From Linum tenue (lineage: Eukaryota; Streptophyta; Magnoliopsida; Malpighiales; Linaceae): 64,000 nt of DNA. Each line of letters opens with the position of its first letter. Within the stretch, counting starts at the first letter, position 1. A program made the position numbers and the translations under genes. The DNA lies in NCBI GenBank assembly GCA_946122785.1, contig CAMGYJ010000004.1, positions 10,128,150 to 10,192,149 on the forward strand. Reading direction: 5' to 3'. The notes beneath the pieces were generated by a model. The model did not search any database and was not told the origin of the DNA. It was given only the letters and a program-made list of their open reading frames with translations. This document shows positions 22,183 through 33,739 of this stretch, piece after piece.

Positions 22183-23611
22183 TGATAGACCGTTAGTTAC
22201 ACATGTTTTTACCCCTGCTCTTACTCCGTTTGAGGTATTGATTCTCGTGTTTTAGGCCGATTTCACGCTAGGTTGTGCTTGTTTATGATATTTCAGGTCC
22301 TAGTACGTGAATGGAGGCTTGGGAGCGAGTTTGAGGTCGATTCGACGAGGATCAGACGCATGGCGAGGTTCTGAGGAAGTCGCACGGGCACACCCACAAC
22401 CCGCACGGCCGTGCAAGTGACCAGTTTGGCCGTGCGGGATTGTGCGAGAGCACGCACGGGCAGAGCAGAAAACCCGCACGGCCGTGCAAGTGACCAGTTT
22501 GGCCGTGCGGGATACTGCGAGAGCATGCACGGGCACAAGTGAAATCCGCACGGCCGTGCAAAGTGCAATCCTGGCCGTGCGAGATGGCTGAAGTTCGACT
22601 TAATGGTACGCCGCGTTTTGAGCCGCACGGCCAGAATGGTGATATGCACGGCCGTGCACCCTGGCCGTGCGAGTCGGGAAATTCTGGTTTTTAAGCGGAT
22701 TTCGAGCCAAACAGAGGGGGATTCGAGTTTTTGAGAGATAGAGCGGTTCCTAGAGAGAGAAAGCGACGAATAAGAGCCTCCAAGTGCCCTAGCTTGATCT
22801 TCAACACCATTGGAGCTTGGCTTGAGCTTGGAGAAGTGCCGATTCAACGTCCAGGAGCAGAAATCCATCTTCACAGTATGATTTCCGCGTCTGATTCTGC
22901 TTTTGCTTCTTTCTCCATGGAGTAGTTCTCCCATTCATCTGGGTATGGGAAACCCTAGTTCTGTATGTTAGGTTTGATTGTATGAACCCAAGTATTGATT
23001 CTATGATATTGATTATATTCGATTGAGGTTTGAATGATTGAATGGCATGAATTCTGATCAAATTCTTGTTGTTTCTGCTTTAACCTAGAATGATAATATC
23101 TGCCTAGGTTGATAGAGTATCCTTAATCGAAGGTAGTGAATTGGTGACTTTAGTCGAGGAGCCAATTCACTATTCTGTACCGAATTCAATTCGGTAGTGG
23201 AGGTTTTGTTCATAGGGCCTCAATCTGTTTACTCCGGTGGAGGTTAGTCGCCCGCTGGAGACTCAGATTGAGAGGGTCTGAAGACCTTTAGTCGAGACTT
23301 CAGACTGTTTGAGAACCTTCCGCAGTATAACTATCATAGAAACTGAACTTGGTAATTACAATCCGGCTTAACTGCAGACTAGGGGGAACCATATCCGGGT
23401 GACCTCTCTTAACCTGAATACAACCGTTTAGTTGTTTTGTTTGCTTGTTAGTTTAGAACTTCACTTAAGTTCCATTGCTAGATAATACGAATTCACTGAG
23501 TAGTCATCACATCTAGGACCCGGGTTAACAATTAAACCCAAACCCGCTATACTACGCTTTAGGAAGTGGTTACACTTGGCCATTTTCTAGAGTGACAGTA
23601 GGAGTGAGTCA
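22183..23611 (+). repeat. A2 3' LTR (1429 bp)
   Basis: Same length as the 5' LTR; about 14 substitutions, all within the first 884 bp. Carries the GCACGGCCGTGC array at about 22370-22680. Followed by the TSD GTGGA. Confidence 0.93.
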
Positions 23612-24874
23612 GTGGACATCCACGGCATGAACATCCTCGGCGGCAGCATCCTCAGGAACTGCGGTCTGATCCTCCGCAGGGATGGGGGGAACAGGAAAGC
23701 CTTCAATCCACTTGACACCGCGACAGACTCTCAATAGGTGCATCTTCGAGATCGTCTCTTCTCCGAACCACTAGGTGCCCCCCTGCTCTGTGCAGTCCTC
23801 ATAGGTGATCTGGAAATAGGCTGCCAGGCGGGTGATGAGTGGGGTGCACTGGAGGGTCCCTAGAGTCTGAGCACTCTTGTTCATAGTACTCGCCACCACA
23901 GATCCCAGGTGGAGGGCATGGTTCTAAGTGCGGATCGAGTGAATGAAGTAGAGGGACCGCCTTTCGATCGATACACAGTTGAGTAGGCCGATCACGAACG
24001 CTACAGGTGTGGGAGCGATCCTGGTCAGGGAAGGCTAAGACGGCGCCTCGCATATGGGTAGCCCAAGAGGGCGCATATGGCCTTTTGGGGAAGGGCCCAG
24101 CCCAATAGGGACAGCACACCCCCCACTTCAAGCGCACCTCTGTATCGACTGAATCACTCTAAGGGTGACGTCGGTGGAACCGGTGAACCGCGCGAACTGA
24201 TTAGATGCGTGGGGCAGAGGGCTCGTAGTACCCCCTTTTCTTGATCCAGCCTTTTCTTCGCTTCGGTAGTGAATCCTCTACTAAAAAAAGAGGCAGGCCC
24301 GCACGCGGAGACTACTAAGGAAGGCGGTGGACTCTTTCATTAGGGAAGGGAAGAAGGGGCCTAAGCACGGAAGCTGGCACTTTCGCCAGCTAGAGTGAAG
24401 GACTTCACGAGCAAGTGGTGGAGCAGGCGATTCTCGAGCTGCAGAGTGCTAGCCTTTGTCCGCCCCGCAGTGAAGGGGTCCTGACTAGGCTGGGCTAGCC
24501 GGGTGTACAGAGCCTTGGGGACACACCGGTTGGGTTAGCCAAGTCATGGTAGCTCATGGAGCGAGGTTCACCGTCGAGCCTAAACTTGACGGCCTTGCTG
24601 TCCGCCCAGTCGGTGGTCTCGTTGTGCCCAAAGGTAGTGTTGAACTCTAGCACCAGCTCGTGGTAGACCTTCTCGTGCACAGACAACATCCGACGCCATG
24701 CGCGGTTGGTAGCAATTGTCAGGAAGTACTCGTAGCAATTCAGCTTCTGAAATTCCCTCGTGGTCCAAGAGTGATGCTTCCCAAATTATATGCCAGGACA
24801 CGCTTAAAGCGATCCTTGTGGGCGCCCCTTTTCAAATCACTGATGAACCGATGCTTAAGGTTTGGCTTCGTCAT
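23612..24874 (-). pseudogene. A1 env-like gene, 5' part
   Basis: Starts at the ATG at 24872-24874, just after a splice acceptor. Fragments in several frames align with the intact A3 protein: the VYHELVLEFNTTFGHNE block with FRLDGEPRSMSYHDLA (24690-24540), a KASTLQLENRLLHHLL block, and HLGSVVASTMNK with CTPLITRLAAYFQI (about 23800-23960). Multiple frameshifts and stops. It is split at 23612 by A2 and continues at 6507. Confidence 0.75.
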
Positions 24875-24878
24875 GGTC

Positions 24879-25373
24879 CTGCAAGAAAGTGAACCAACGT
24901 GGAGCCAAAAGAGCCATAGGAACGGTCAATCACACCCCCACACTTAATAATAGAAAACAGCAGAACCATAGTTTCATCCATAGTTCGGGGTGAATAACTT
25001 GAGCAAACAAGCACACAATCTGGGTGGGGTTGCACATCCACAATAAAGTAGGCAACTCAAGGTTCACATCCAAAGAAAACGCACCATCAAAGCATCATTA
25101 AGGGCCCCAACCGGCTCCCACAAAATGGTATGAAAAAACTGGCATTTCATCGAACACCTTGTGTGCACTTTTGAATTAAGCCTAGAATGGACGAATTCCT
25201 AGCACACAAGGGCTCAATCAAGCAAGGGAAACATCCCACATCACATTCCACACATAAACCAAGCCTTCCCCTCAATCAATTGCAATCAAATCGCATGTTT
25301 AAATGAGGTTCTCTAAATACACACCTTAACACCCAATTCTCCACAATTCACAAGGTAAAGGGAAAAATCAAAC
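24879..25373 (-). other. Predicted 5'-UTR intron before the A1 env-like ORF
   Basis: Donor TCTCCAG|GTTTGATT at 25373, acceptor CACTTTCTTGCAG ending at 24879, five bases before the ATG. Same arrangement as A3. Confidence 0.5.
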
Positions 25374-25689
25374 CTGGAGACACAAGTAGAGGTGTAGGGG
25401 ATGATGAGGGGAAGGCTATGGAAGCGACGAAAACCAGAAATTCTGCCAGGAAATTGCTCGTCGGAGCCTCCTTGGAGTCTCGTCGGAAATATCCTCCGGT
25501 GACCAAAAGCCGGCCCAAATCTCCCCAAAACCAAGGGATAGGCCGAAAAGGGGGAGGGAAGATTGGGTATGGTGTTGGTTTGGTTTGGTAATAAACCGAC
25601 CAAAAATGGTCGGAAAATCGCCAGAAGCTCGAAAAATCACGGTTTTCCGGCGAGGGGGAGAGTTTTCCGGCAAGGAGATCTGAAATTCT

Positions 25690-25920
25690 GACCACACACG
25701 GCCGCATGAGGCTTTTTATAGGCGCGGGGATCGCCACACAGGCAGACCCACACGGCTGTGTGGAGCGGATTTTTCCCGTGTGGCGCCGTGAAATCCACAC
25801 GGACTGGCCGAGTTTTTCAGACGGCCGTGTGACAGCCCCCTTCTGCCCGTGTGGAAATTCCAAGAGCTTCACACGGCCAAATGGGAATTCCACGCGGCCA
25901 TACAAAATTTAGACCTGGTC
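25690..25920 (-). promoter_or_regulatory. A1 internal promoter-like region with CACACGGCCGTGTGG-type array
   Basis: Contains ACACGGC(C/T)G(T)-type copies: ACACACGGCCG at about 25693, CCACACGGCTGTGTGG at about 25749, GACGGCCGTGTGA at about 25820, plus half-sites. A TATA-like CCTATAAAAAGC (25711-25722, minus) lies at its downstream edge. The motif family equals that of A1's own LTR (3775-4050) and differs from A3's. The open frames at 25348-25905 are by-products. Confidence 0.5.
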
Positions 25921-26089
25921 GTATGAAATTTCAGAGCCCCGGATCCTAACCTCTTACAGCACCTCATGACTCAAAAACACAAAAATTAAAAAGAAAAAGG
26001 AAAGGAAATGCAAACGTAGGTGGGGTTCCTCCCCACAAGCGCTTCTTTACCGTCTTTTAGTTGGATGCCAGCAGAGGAACTAAGGGTCC

Positions 26090-27312
26090 TCGAGCTTGAT
26101 CATCAGCTCTGCGCGTTCGACCTCACCCCCCAAATACAACGTTAAGAGGTGGCCGTTCACTTTGAACATCTCATTTTGAGCATTGCTGATCTCCACCGCA
26201 GCGTGCAAGAATACTTGGGTGATTGTGAAGGGTCCCAACCACCTCGAACACAGCTTGCCCGGAAAGAGTTTCAGGCGTGCATTAAAGAACAGAACACGAT
26301 CACCTACCTAAAAATCCTTCGGGCCCTTCAACCGAGCGTCGTGGGCGTGGTAACTCCATTCCTCCAACTCTAGCAGTTGCAGCTTACGTTCACTACATGC
26401 AACACTCAAATCCATATTTAGCAGCTTAAGGGCCCAGAAGGGCTTGTGCTCTAGCTCTACTGGCAAATGACACGCCTTCCCATACACAAGCCTATAGGAT
26501 GAAGTACCAATCGCGTTTTTATAGGCTGTCCTATATGCATAGAGAGCATCATCGAGCTTGGTGGACCAATACTTGCGGGACTGATCCACCATCTTTTCGA
26601 TTATTCTTTTAAGCTCCCGGTTCCTCAGCTCGGCTTGACCATTTGTTTGGTGATGGTAAGCCACCGACACCTGATGCTTAACACCATAGCGAGAGAGGAC
26701 CTTAGTGAATTGCCCTTGAAAATGTGTTCCTCTATCACTTATGATGGCGCGAGTTGTCCCGAACCAGGAGAACAGCTGCTTCAGAAATGAGCAGACCCGT
26801 CTTGCAACATTGGTGGGCATGGCTTGAGCTTCTGCCCACCTCGAGATGTAGTCTACCGCAACAAGTATGTACAAATTGCCAAAAGATGGAGGGAATGGGC
26901 CCATGAAATCGATGCCCCAAACATAAAAAATTTCACAAACGACAGATATATGTTGGGGCATCTCATCACGGGAAGAAATGTTACCTAACCTCTGGCAGCG
27001 GTCGCACTGTTGAGCGAAGGTGTATGCTTCCTTGAAGAGTGAGGGAGAGTAGAAGCCCGTCTATAGCACCTTCAGCGCCGTGCGGTTCCCTCCATGGTGA
27101 CCCCTAGTAGGTCCCTCGTGGCATTGAGACAGGATGTCTCCCACCTCGTGCTCCATGACGCAGCACCGGATCACGCCATCTGCTCTGATCCTGAAGAGGT
27201 ACGGATCCTCCCAGAAGTAATGCTTCAGGTCGGAGAAGAACTTGCGCTTTGCATGAGTCGCCATCCCTTCGGTAGCTGCTTGCCCACAAGATAATTTGAA
27301 AAGTAATACCAA
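26090..27312 (-). pseudogene. A1 integrase
   Basis: HHCC zinc-binding N-terminus (CHEGPTRGHHGG, then [11 protein letters not shown]), broken by a stop near 27060. Catalytic core in one open frame (26961-26308): first Asp in [10 protein letters not shown], second in [13 protein letters not shown], Glu in [16 protein letters not shown]-terminal part continues with a stop near 26310, VLFFNARLKLFPGKLCSRWLGPF, and the tail MFKVNGHLLTLYLGGEVE. There is no chromodomain. It is followed by the conserved AGACGGTAAAGAAGCGCTTG block. Confidence 0.85.
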
Positions 27313-27329
27313 GGGGCCACGCTCTCTAC

Positions 27330-27960
27330 AAAGGTCATCGCCAACAATCGCTCACCCGGGAAGGAGTCGTTGATCTCTTCCACGAAGTTGTCCATCGGAG
27401 GGGCTTCCAACCGTGAAAGATGATCTGCAGCAACATTTTCAGCTCCCTTCTTATCCCGGATCTCGATATCAAATTCCTGCAAAAGCAGGATCCAACGGAT
27501 GAGCCTAAACTTTGCATCAGCCTTACTCATAAGATAGTAAATCGCGGAGTGATCGGTTTAGACCACCACATGGGAGAGCACCAGATAGGGTCGGAACTTG
27601 TCAAATGCATACACCACGGCCAGTAGCTCTTTCTTGGTGGTGGTGTAGTTCTCCAGTGCATCGTTCAAGGTCTTCAACGCGTAGTATATGGGTTGGAATT
27701 GCTTCTTGCGTTTCTGACCCATAATAGCTCCGACTGCATAGTCACTCGCATCGCACATCAGCTCAAAGGAAAGAGACCAGTCAGGAGTCACCATGATGGG
27801 TGCATGGGTAAGCTTCTCCTTCAATGTCTCGAATGCAGCCGTGCATGCTGGAGTGAAATGGAATGGTGCATCCTTCTCAAGCAGCTTAGCTATAGGCAGG
27901 GAAACCTTTGAGAAATCCTTGATGAAGCGCGGGTAGAAGCCTGCATGACCAAAAACTGTG
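27330..27960 (-). pseudogene. A1 RNase H
   Basis: Ty3/gypsy RNase H: DASDYAVGAIMGQ (first Asp), TTTKKELLAVVYAFDKFRPY (Glu), a stop, then TDHSAIYYLMSK (Asp), and the connection to integrase with IRDKKGAENVAADHLSRLE. Frameshifts near 27830 and 27960 separate it from RT. Confidence 0.85.
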
Positions 27961-27990
27961 GATTCGATTCACAGAAACGGGAGGAGGTAG

Positions 27991-29080
27991 CTAACTGATC
28001 GTCTCTATCTTCGCACGATCTACCTCAATCCCCTGCTTGGAGATCTTGTGCCCAAGCACAATCCCCTCACGAACCATAAAATGGCATTTCTCCCAGCTGA
28101 GTGCCTGGTTAGTCTCCTTGCACCTCTTCAGGACCATTTCCAGGTTATGGAGATAGTGAGTGAAGGAGTCTCCGTAAACCGATAAGTCGTCCATGAAGAC
28201 TTCCATGATCATTCCAACAAGTCAGTCGAAGATCGCCAGCATAAATCTCTGGAAGGTCGCCGGTGCATTACATAGCCCAAATGGAATCCTCTGGTAAGAA
28301 AATGTACAGAAGGGGAAAGTGAATGTTGTCTTTGCCTGATCCTCTGACGCGATGGGAATCTGGAAGTAGCCAGACATGTCATCCAGGAAGCAATAGAACT
28401 CATGGCCAGGTAACCTCTCCAGCATCTGATCAATGAAAGGTAAGGGAAAATGGTCCTTCCTGGTGGCATCGTTCATGGCGCCTGTAATCGATGCAGACTC
28501 TCCAGCTTGTCACAGTCCGCATCGGGAACAAATCGTTCTTCTCGTTCGGGACCACAGTCAGCACGCCTTTCTTCGGAAGCACCTGAGTGGGACTGACCCA
28601 CTTGCTATCAGATATAACAAAGATGATTCATGCATCCATCAACTTCACAATCTCAGCCAGGACCACTGCCCCCAAGTTAGGAGTCAATATCTGTTGTGGC
28701 TGCCTGACTGGCTTAACCTCATCCTCCATAAGAATTCTGTGGGAGCAGAGGGATGGGTTAATGCCTCTGATGTCTGTTATCTTCCACGCCATGGCTCGGG
28801 CATACTTCTGCAGCAGAGCCACCAGTCTGCTCTTCCGCTCGGGTGTCAGATTCGAGCTGATAATGACCGGGAGCTTATTCCCCTACCGGAGAAATGCATA
28901 CTCCAGGTGAGAGGGGAGCGGTTTCAGCTCCAGCTCTGGTGGATCCTCCAATGATGTGGCGATCCGGGGCGAGATAGGGATCGACTTGAATGGTTTCTCT
29001 CGCCCCTCGATCGCGGCTTCGTCTAGCTCCGCGAGCTGCTCCTCTAGCTGCAACTCCTGCGATGCATGTTCCCCTAGCAA
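27991..29080 (-). pseudogene. A1 reverse transcriptase and linker
   Basis: Linker (LEYAFLR near 28890) then the RT domain: DDMSGYFQIPIASEDQ (about 28360), FTFPFCTFSYQRIPFGLCNA, one stop after MLAIFD (about 28219), and the catalytic FMDDLSVYGDSF block (about 28190). Ends HKISKQGIEVDRAKIE. The fingers region (28480-28620) is frameshifted. Confidence 0.85.
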
Positions 29081-29162
29081 AATATAACGCTCGAGGAAAT
29101 CGTCAGTACTCGCACTCGTGATGGCGAGTGCGGTCTCAAAATCATCAATAACATTGCAGTAG

Positions 29163-29880
29163 TCTAGATCATCATGGAGCTGGGGTGTTTCATATTATCA
29201 GAAACACAGAAGGTGATTTGCTCACCCCCATCACTCAAAATCAACTTTCCATCTTCCACATCAATAAGTGCCTTGGCGGTGGCGAGAAAAGGTCTACCCA
29301 GTATTAAAGGCACATCCACATCCTCATTTATATCAAGAATAACAAAATCAACAGGATATGAGAATGACCCACTGCGACTATCAGGTCCTCTACAATGCCC
29401 CTAGGATTCACAATGGATCTATCAACAAGTTGAATGCTCATCCTAGTATTACTGGGTTCACCTAGGCCTAGCTTTTTAAACAGTTTATATGGCATTACGT
29501 TTATCCTAGCGCCTAAATCCGCCAAGGACTTTCCTACATGCAAACTACCAATCATGCAAGGGATACTGATGTTCACCTGCTTCAGCATTACCATGAACTT
29601 GGCAAACTCAGTCTCTAGACAGTCTTTGTGCAACCGAGTAGGAAAGGGGAGCTGAGGGACATACTCCTTCACCATTGGTTGTGGCTCAGGAGTAGGCACC
29701 TCAACCTCCTTCTCCATTTCTTCTTCATTATCTGGAAGTGCTGAAGCAGGGGTCTCTCTCTCCTATCGTGCCCGGCCAGGTGGATCAGCTGTCACTTTGC
29801 CACTCCTGGTAGTAATGGCCTGACAGTGTTCATTTGGGTCCTGCGGATGGGGAATGGTCTGCCCGGGTAGCCTGTAAAAT
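29163..29880 (-). pseudogene. A1 gag C-terminus and protease, internally deleted
   Basis: Begins at the LINE junction with LPGQTIPHPQDPNEHCQAIT, typical of the gag/protease linker. Then VPQLPFPTRLHKDCLETEFA. About 60 residues present in A3 are missing between VNISIP and IGSLHVGKSLADLGA; both borders carry an I-P pair, suggesting a microhomology deletion. The protease motif is DLGARINVMP, with Ser changed to Arg after the catalytic Asp-Leu-Gly-Ala. Confidence 0.8.
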
Positions 29881-31909
29881 TCAGCCAACACCCTTTGCAA
29901 ACTCTGCAAGCCAAAATTTAAATCATCCGAAAACACTAACAAATCATCTACAAACCACAGATGAGTAATCCCAATCTTTTTGCACATCGGATGGTAGGGA
30001 AACTGTCCCAATTCTGCACTCCTATCCAATAAACAAGTGAATACCTCCATAGCAAATACAAACAGATAAGAAGACACGGGGTCTCCCTGTCTAAGCCCAT
30101 GCTTAGCAAGAAAGTAACCAGTTAAACCACCATTAAAGGAGATACTAATCATAGGCTCTTCCATACACATTTGTACCCAAACAATAAACTCCCTGGGGAC
30201 TCCCATTGCTCTAGTACCGTAGCAAGATACGGCCAATTGACTAAATCAAAGGCTTTCACAAGATCAATCTTAACTTCTAACTTATACGAGACATTTTTTC
30301 GAGAGTACTTATGCACCAATTCATGAGCAAGAAGAATATTTTCCCCAAAAGTCTCTCTGGTACAAAAGCGGTTTAATTCTTACTAATTAAAGAAGGCAAC
30401 AAAATAGTAAATCTTTTTGCAACAAGTTTAGATATACACTTATTGATAGTGTTGCAACAAGAAATAGGTCGAAAGTTCTTCATTTCCTACAGATTGGGAA
30501 CCTTAGGAACTAAAGCAAGGATTGTAGTATGTAGAGTTTACCTCACTTGGGATCCTCTTTGTGGCAAAACATTACTTTATTGATTTTGTAATTTCCTCAC
30601 CAATAGTCTCCCAAGCATACGGGAATAATCTAGCATTATACCCATCGGGACCAGGACTTTTATCCCCATTCATTCCAAATATCACCCCCTTGACCTCTTC
30701 ATCTGTGAACGGGTCACATAAGCACTCTACATGCTCCCAAGAAAGAGTTCTCTTCAATATCTTCCTATAAAAATCCACTGACTTCGACTGAACATCCACA
30801 TTAACTCTTCCCAAAAGAGATTTATAGAACTGAACAACAATTTCACACATCTCTTCAACTTTGCGCACCCTATTACCTTGATCATCTAACAAACAAGATA
30901 TGGAATTCCTCTTGTGACTTGTTTTAACTGACCTTTGGAATTAACTTGTATTGGAGTCCAATCCCCCCTTGTATTGGAATTCCTCTTTTGTCGAAGGAAA
31001 GATTCTTCAGCTCTTAGAAGAGTATCCAACTCTTTAGTTAAAACACCCTCCACTTCAAACAACACCTCTGATGGAGAAGCTATTTGTTTAATTCTTTCAG
31101 TAACTTCTTTAGAATCCTCAGCTTCGTGTACACTCGAATCAATGGAGACCCTATGACTTGCGAGGACCAAGCCTCTTACAACAACTCATCAAATTTAGGA
31201 TGTTTTAACCAAAAACTAAAAAAAATGAATGGTTTTGGAAACAATTTAAGTGGCACTGCCGTTTGGACCACCATAGGACAGTGATCTGATATCTCAGGCT
31301 CCTGAGTACTGTGCACTGTAGTGTCCTTAAAACTATCAAACCAGGTAAGATTTACAAATGCCCTATCCAGACGACGAGCAATTGGGTTACCTCTTTGCTT
31401 ATTCGGCCAGTAAACCATGAACCAGTTGCTTTGTGTTCCTCAACCTCTATCTCTCTTAGCCAATCATTCAAATCATCCATACTACTAAAGTGCACAGGAT
31501 CATTAGACCCTTCACTTGAGCCCCTTAATGCGTTGAAATCCCCCATCAATATCCAATGCCATATTACCACCTTAATCCCTACTAACTCTCTGTTCATAAC
31601 TCTTCTCTAAATCTCTAGGTTTGAAGCATATATGAAAGTAGTAAACACTTGAGCACCCCCTACCATAGCATGCACAAATTGATTTGAAGACTTCACTATA
31701 TGTATTTGAATTCAATATTTCCAGACCAACCAAATCTTGCCAAGACCATGCTCATTATAAAAGATCTTCTGCTCCCAATCTCCAAACCTCTTCTTGATTA
31801 ACTTCTTTTCTTCTAACAACTTGACTCGAGGCTCTAGTATAACTACTATATCAATACTATGCTTCTTGATCTTATTAAGTAAATTATTATATTTCCTATC
31901 ATGTATCAT
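29870..31909 (-). pseudogene. L1 ORF2: endonuclease and reverse transcriptase
   Basis: Apurinic-type endonuclease pieces: GDFNALRGSSEG (about 31540), RRLDRAFVN (about 31370) and EISDHCPMVV (about 31290), the metal and catalytic motifs of LINE endonucleases. RT begins with KSPGPDGYNARLF (about 30660), continues with KIDLVKAFD-type sequence near 30260 and GLRQGDPVSSYLF (about 30090), and has FVDD at about 29945 where FADD or YADD is usual. Several stops and frameshifts, notably 30560-30240. The final open stretch continues in frame into A1 gag. Confidence 0.82.
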
Positions 31910-31974
31910 CTACAAACCCTCTAGTATTCCAAGATAGAATTTTCATTTACGGCCCCTACCTCGACCTCTACCTC

Positions 31975-33090
31975 ATTTCTTCTTTTGTTCTAGATGATCA
32001 ATCCATATTATCTTACCTCTATCATTATCACTAGGATCCTTGTTTTCCTTCACGAAAACAGAAAAACGCGAGCCCTGCAGAGAGAAACTAACTGGAGGAG
32101 TTATCTGTGGCTCTAAGGTCCCTTCTACAGGTGACTTACAACCATTAGAAGATTGTTGAAGGGTGACAGAGCTCCTAGCTAGAGCTGGTGACCCTTTCAC
32201 CCAGGGGCGGAGCTACAGCAGCCTTCGGGGGGCCCCGCCCCCCCCCCCCCCCCCCCCCCCCGAGAATATCGAAGTTGCGTATAAATGGATTGAGGTAATA
32301 CGTATAAACTAAAAACAGTGTATATAAAATACGCGCTTGCAAGACAATGACACAAATTGTTAAGTAGCCCAGTGGTTTGTTGTTTTAATTGGAGCTCTAG
32401 ATCTTGGTTTCAATTTCCAAGAGAAGCAATTGCAGCTTTCCTTTTTTTCCATGATAAGCACTAAGCAGTTGATAGGGAATTAAGTTCTTTGTTTAGGCAT
32501 TAAGCGGCTTTTCCCTTTCTTATTTTTCGGGAAATTATCAATTTCACTATAAATCCAACATTTAATTTCAAATTAGATAACTATTCCTTCAATTTTGAAT
32601 ATACTTTGTCTCTCTCAAGTCTCAACAAATCACTTTGACTTTAAATCAAGCATTTTATTTCAAATTAAATACTTAAATCCTTCAATTTTAAAGATTCTTT
32701 GAATAAAAGAATCAATTTAATCATTTAAGTTTAGTATTTTGTTTGTTTAGTTCAATAAATTAAAATTTTATCAATTAATTTCTTCCATTTTAAGGATACT
32801 TTCGGATATATAATGAATGAGTCACACAATATTGAAATACATTATTAATCATTTTTATATTTTTCTGAATTGTGATAAAATTTGATTAGAATTTTTATGT
32901 GTGTTTGTACTATATAAAGTTTTATTAATATTATGATTATTAGTATATTTTCAGGTTTTGCGGTAATGTAAACTCCGGCCCCCCAAACGCTAAATCCTGA
33001 CTCCGGCCCTGCTTTCACCACATCAGCAAAACTCACTCGAGCTCTCCCAATAGATGAAGGGGACTCATTCCTACTCATATTCACGCTCAC
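31975..33090 (-). pseudogene. L1 ORF1, 3' segments (split by a hAT MITE)
   Basis: 33090-33012 encodes RARVSFADVVK, typical of the region before ORF1's C-terminus in plant LINEs; after the MITE (32202-33011) it continues with KGSPALARSSVTLQQSS from 32201 to a stop near 31973. No further motif recognised. Confidence 0.6.
32202..33011. mobile_element. hAT MITE (810 bp)
   Basis: Ends CAGGGGCGGAG and CTCCGGCCCTG; 8-bp TSD CTTTCACC (32194-32201, 33012-33019). Contains a poly-C run of about 30 bases near 32235. Non-coding, AT-rich inside. Confidence 0.88.
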
Positions 33091-33300
33091 ATTCTATTCT
33101 TCCGTAGTATCTCCCTGATGTGTGGAAACCAGGACCTCTTGGGAATCACCTGTAAACTCACCTGCACAAGTAGTAGTCAGTAGGCACCACACGAGAACTA
33201 GTATTTCCATATTCCTTTAGCTCATTATCTTCACTAGAAGCGCCAGCCTTATCTTCCACCTTTCCAGCTGTAAGCTTAGGCACCCAATTCATGTCCTAAA

Positions 33301-33739
33301 TAGATGGTAATTTCGACCTGACCCGTTTTATCCGACCTATTTTGGGGTGGGGCGGGCATGGGTACTCTCATCGATCCGACCTGCCCTGACCAGTCCAATT
33401 CTCGACCCGTTCTTGCCTAAATTACATATAACCTTAGTCAATTTACTTAGGATTTTTCTTGTATTACATAATAATTTAGCTATAATAAAGTTGCAAATTA
33501 GTGAAAACCTCAATTTCTCTAATTGTTTAACTACATGTATCATAATAATGTTTGTTTTCTTGGTCACATAATAAAAATAACGAATATTTCTAATGTTTTT
33601 CATATAAATTGCATACCCATTGGGTCGACCTGTCCCGACCTGCGATCCGTGATAAATTACCCGCCCTGTACCCGCCCTGCCACAGGGCACATCTGGGTAC
33701 CAAGAAACTCGCCCCCAAATCGCCCCACTGCCATTCCTA
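33301..33739. mobile_element. hAT MITE (439 bp)
   Basis: Starts TAGATGGTAATTTCGACC, ends CCCACTGCCATTCCTA; imperfect TIRs; 8-bp TSD GTCCTAAA (33293-33300, 33740-33747). The ends carry CGACC(T/C)G repeats. Inserted in L1 ORF1. Related in style to the 4302-5047 and 46489-47248 elements. Confidence 0.85.

Larger units (their letters stand above)
6508..23611 (+). mobile_element. Non-autonomous Athila-type element A2
   Basis: Plus-strand element with 1429-bp LTRs at both ends, flanked by the TSD GTGGA (6503-6507 and 23612-23616) inside A1's env-like gene. Contents: gag-pro pseudogene only, then 3' UTR and PPT. No RT, integrase core or env-like gene. A3 is inserted in its protease region. The primer-binding site, leader and first gag codons are missing; instead the 5' LTR runs into a copy of the sequence that follows the 3' LTR (see 7937-8030). 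It can no longer prime its own reverse transcription. Confidence 0.9.
2813..29880 (-). mobile_element. Athila-type Ty3/gypsy element A1 (5' truncated, nested)
   Basis: Full-type Athila element on the minus strand, read from 29880 down: gag remnant, protease, RT, RNase H, integrase, spacer with palindromic array and TATA box, 5'-UTR intron, env-like gene, 3' UTR, polypurine tract (PPT), 3' LTR. It is interrupted by A2 (6508-23611) and a hAT element (4302-5047). The 5' LTR, primer site and most of gag are missing: at about 29870-29885 the frame passes straight into LINE reverse transcriptase. All genes carry stops or frameshifts. Lineage call rests on the DLGA..INVMP protease, gene order and env-like ORF. 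Confidence 0.85.
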
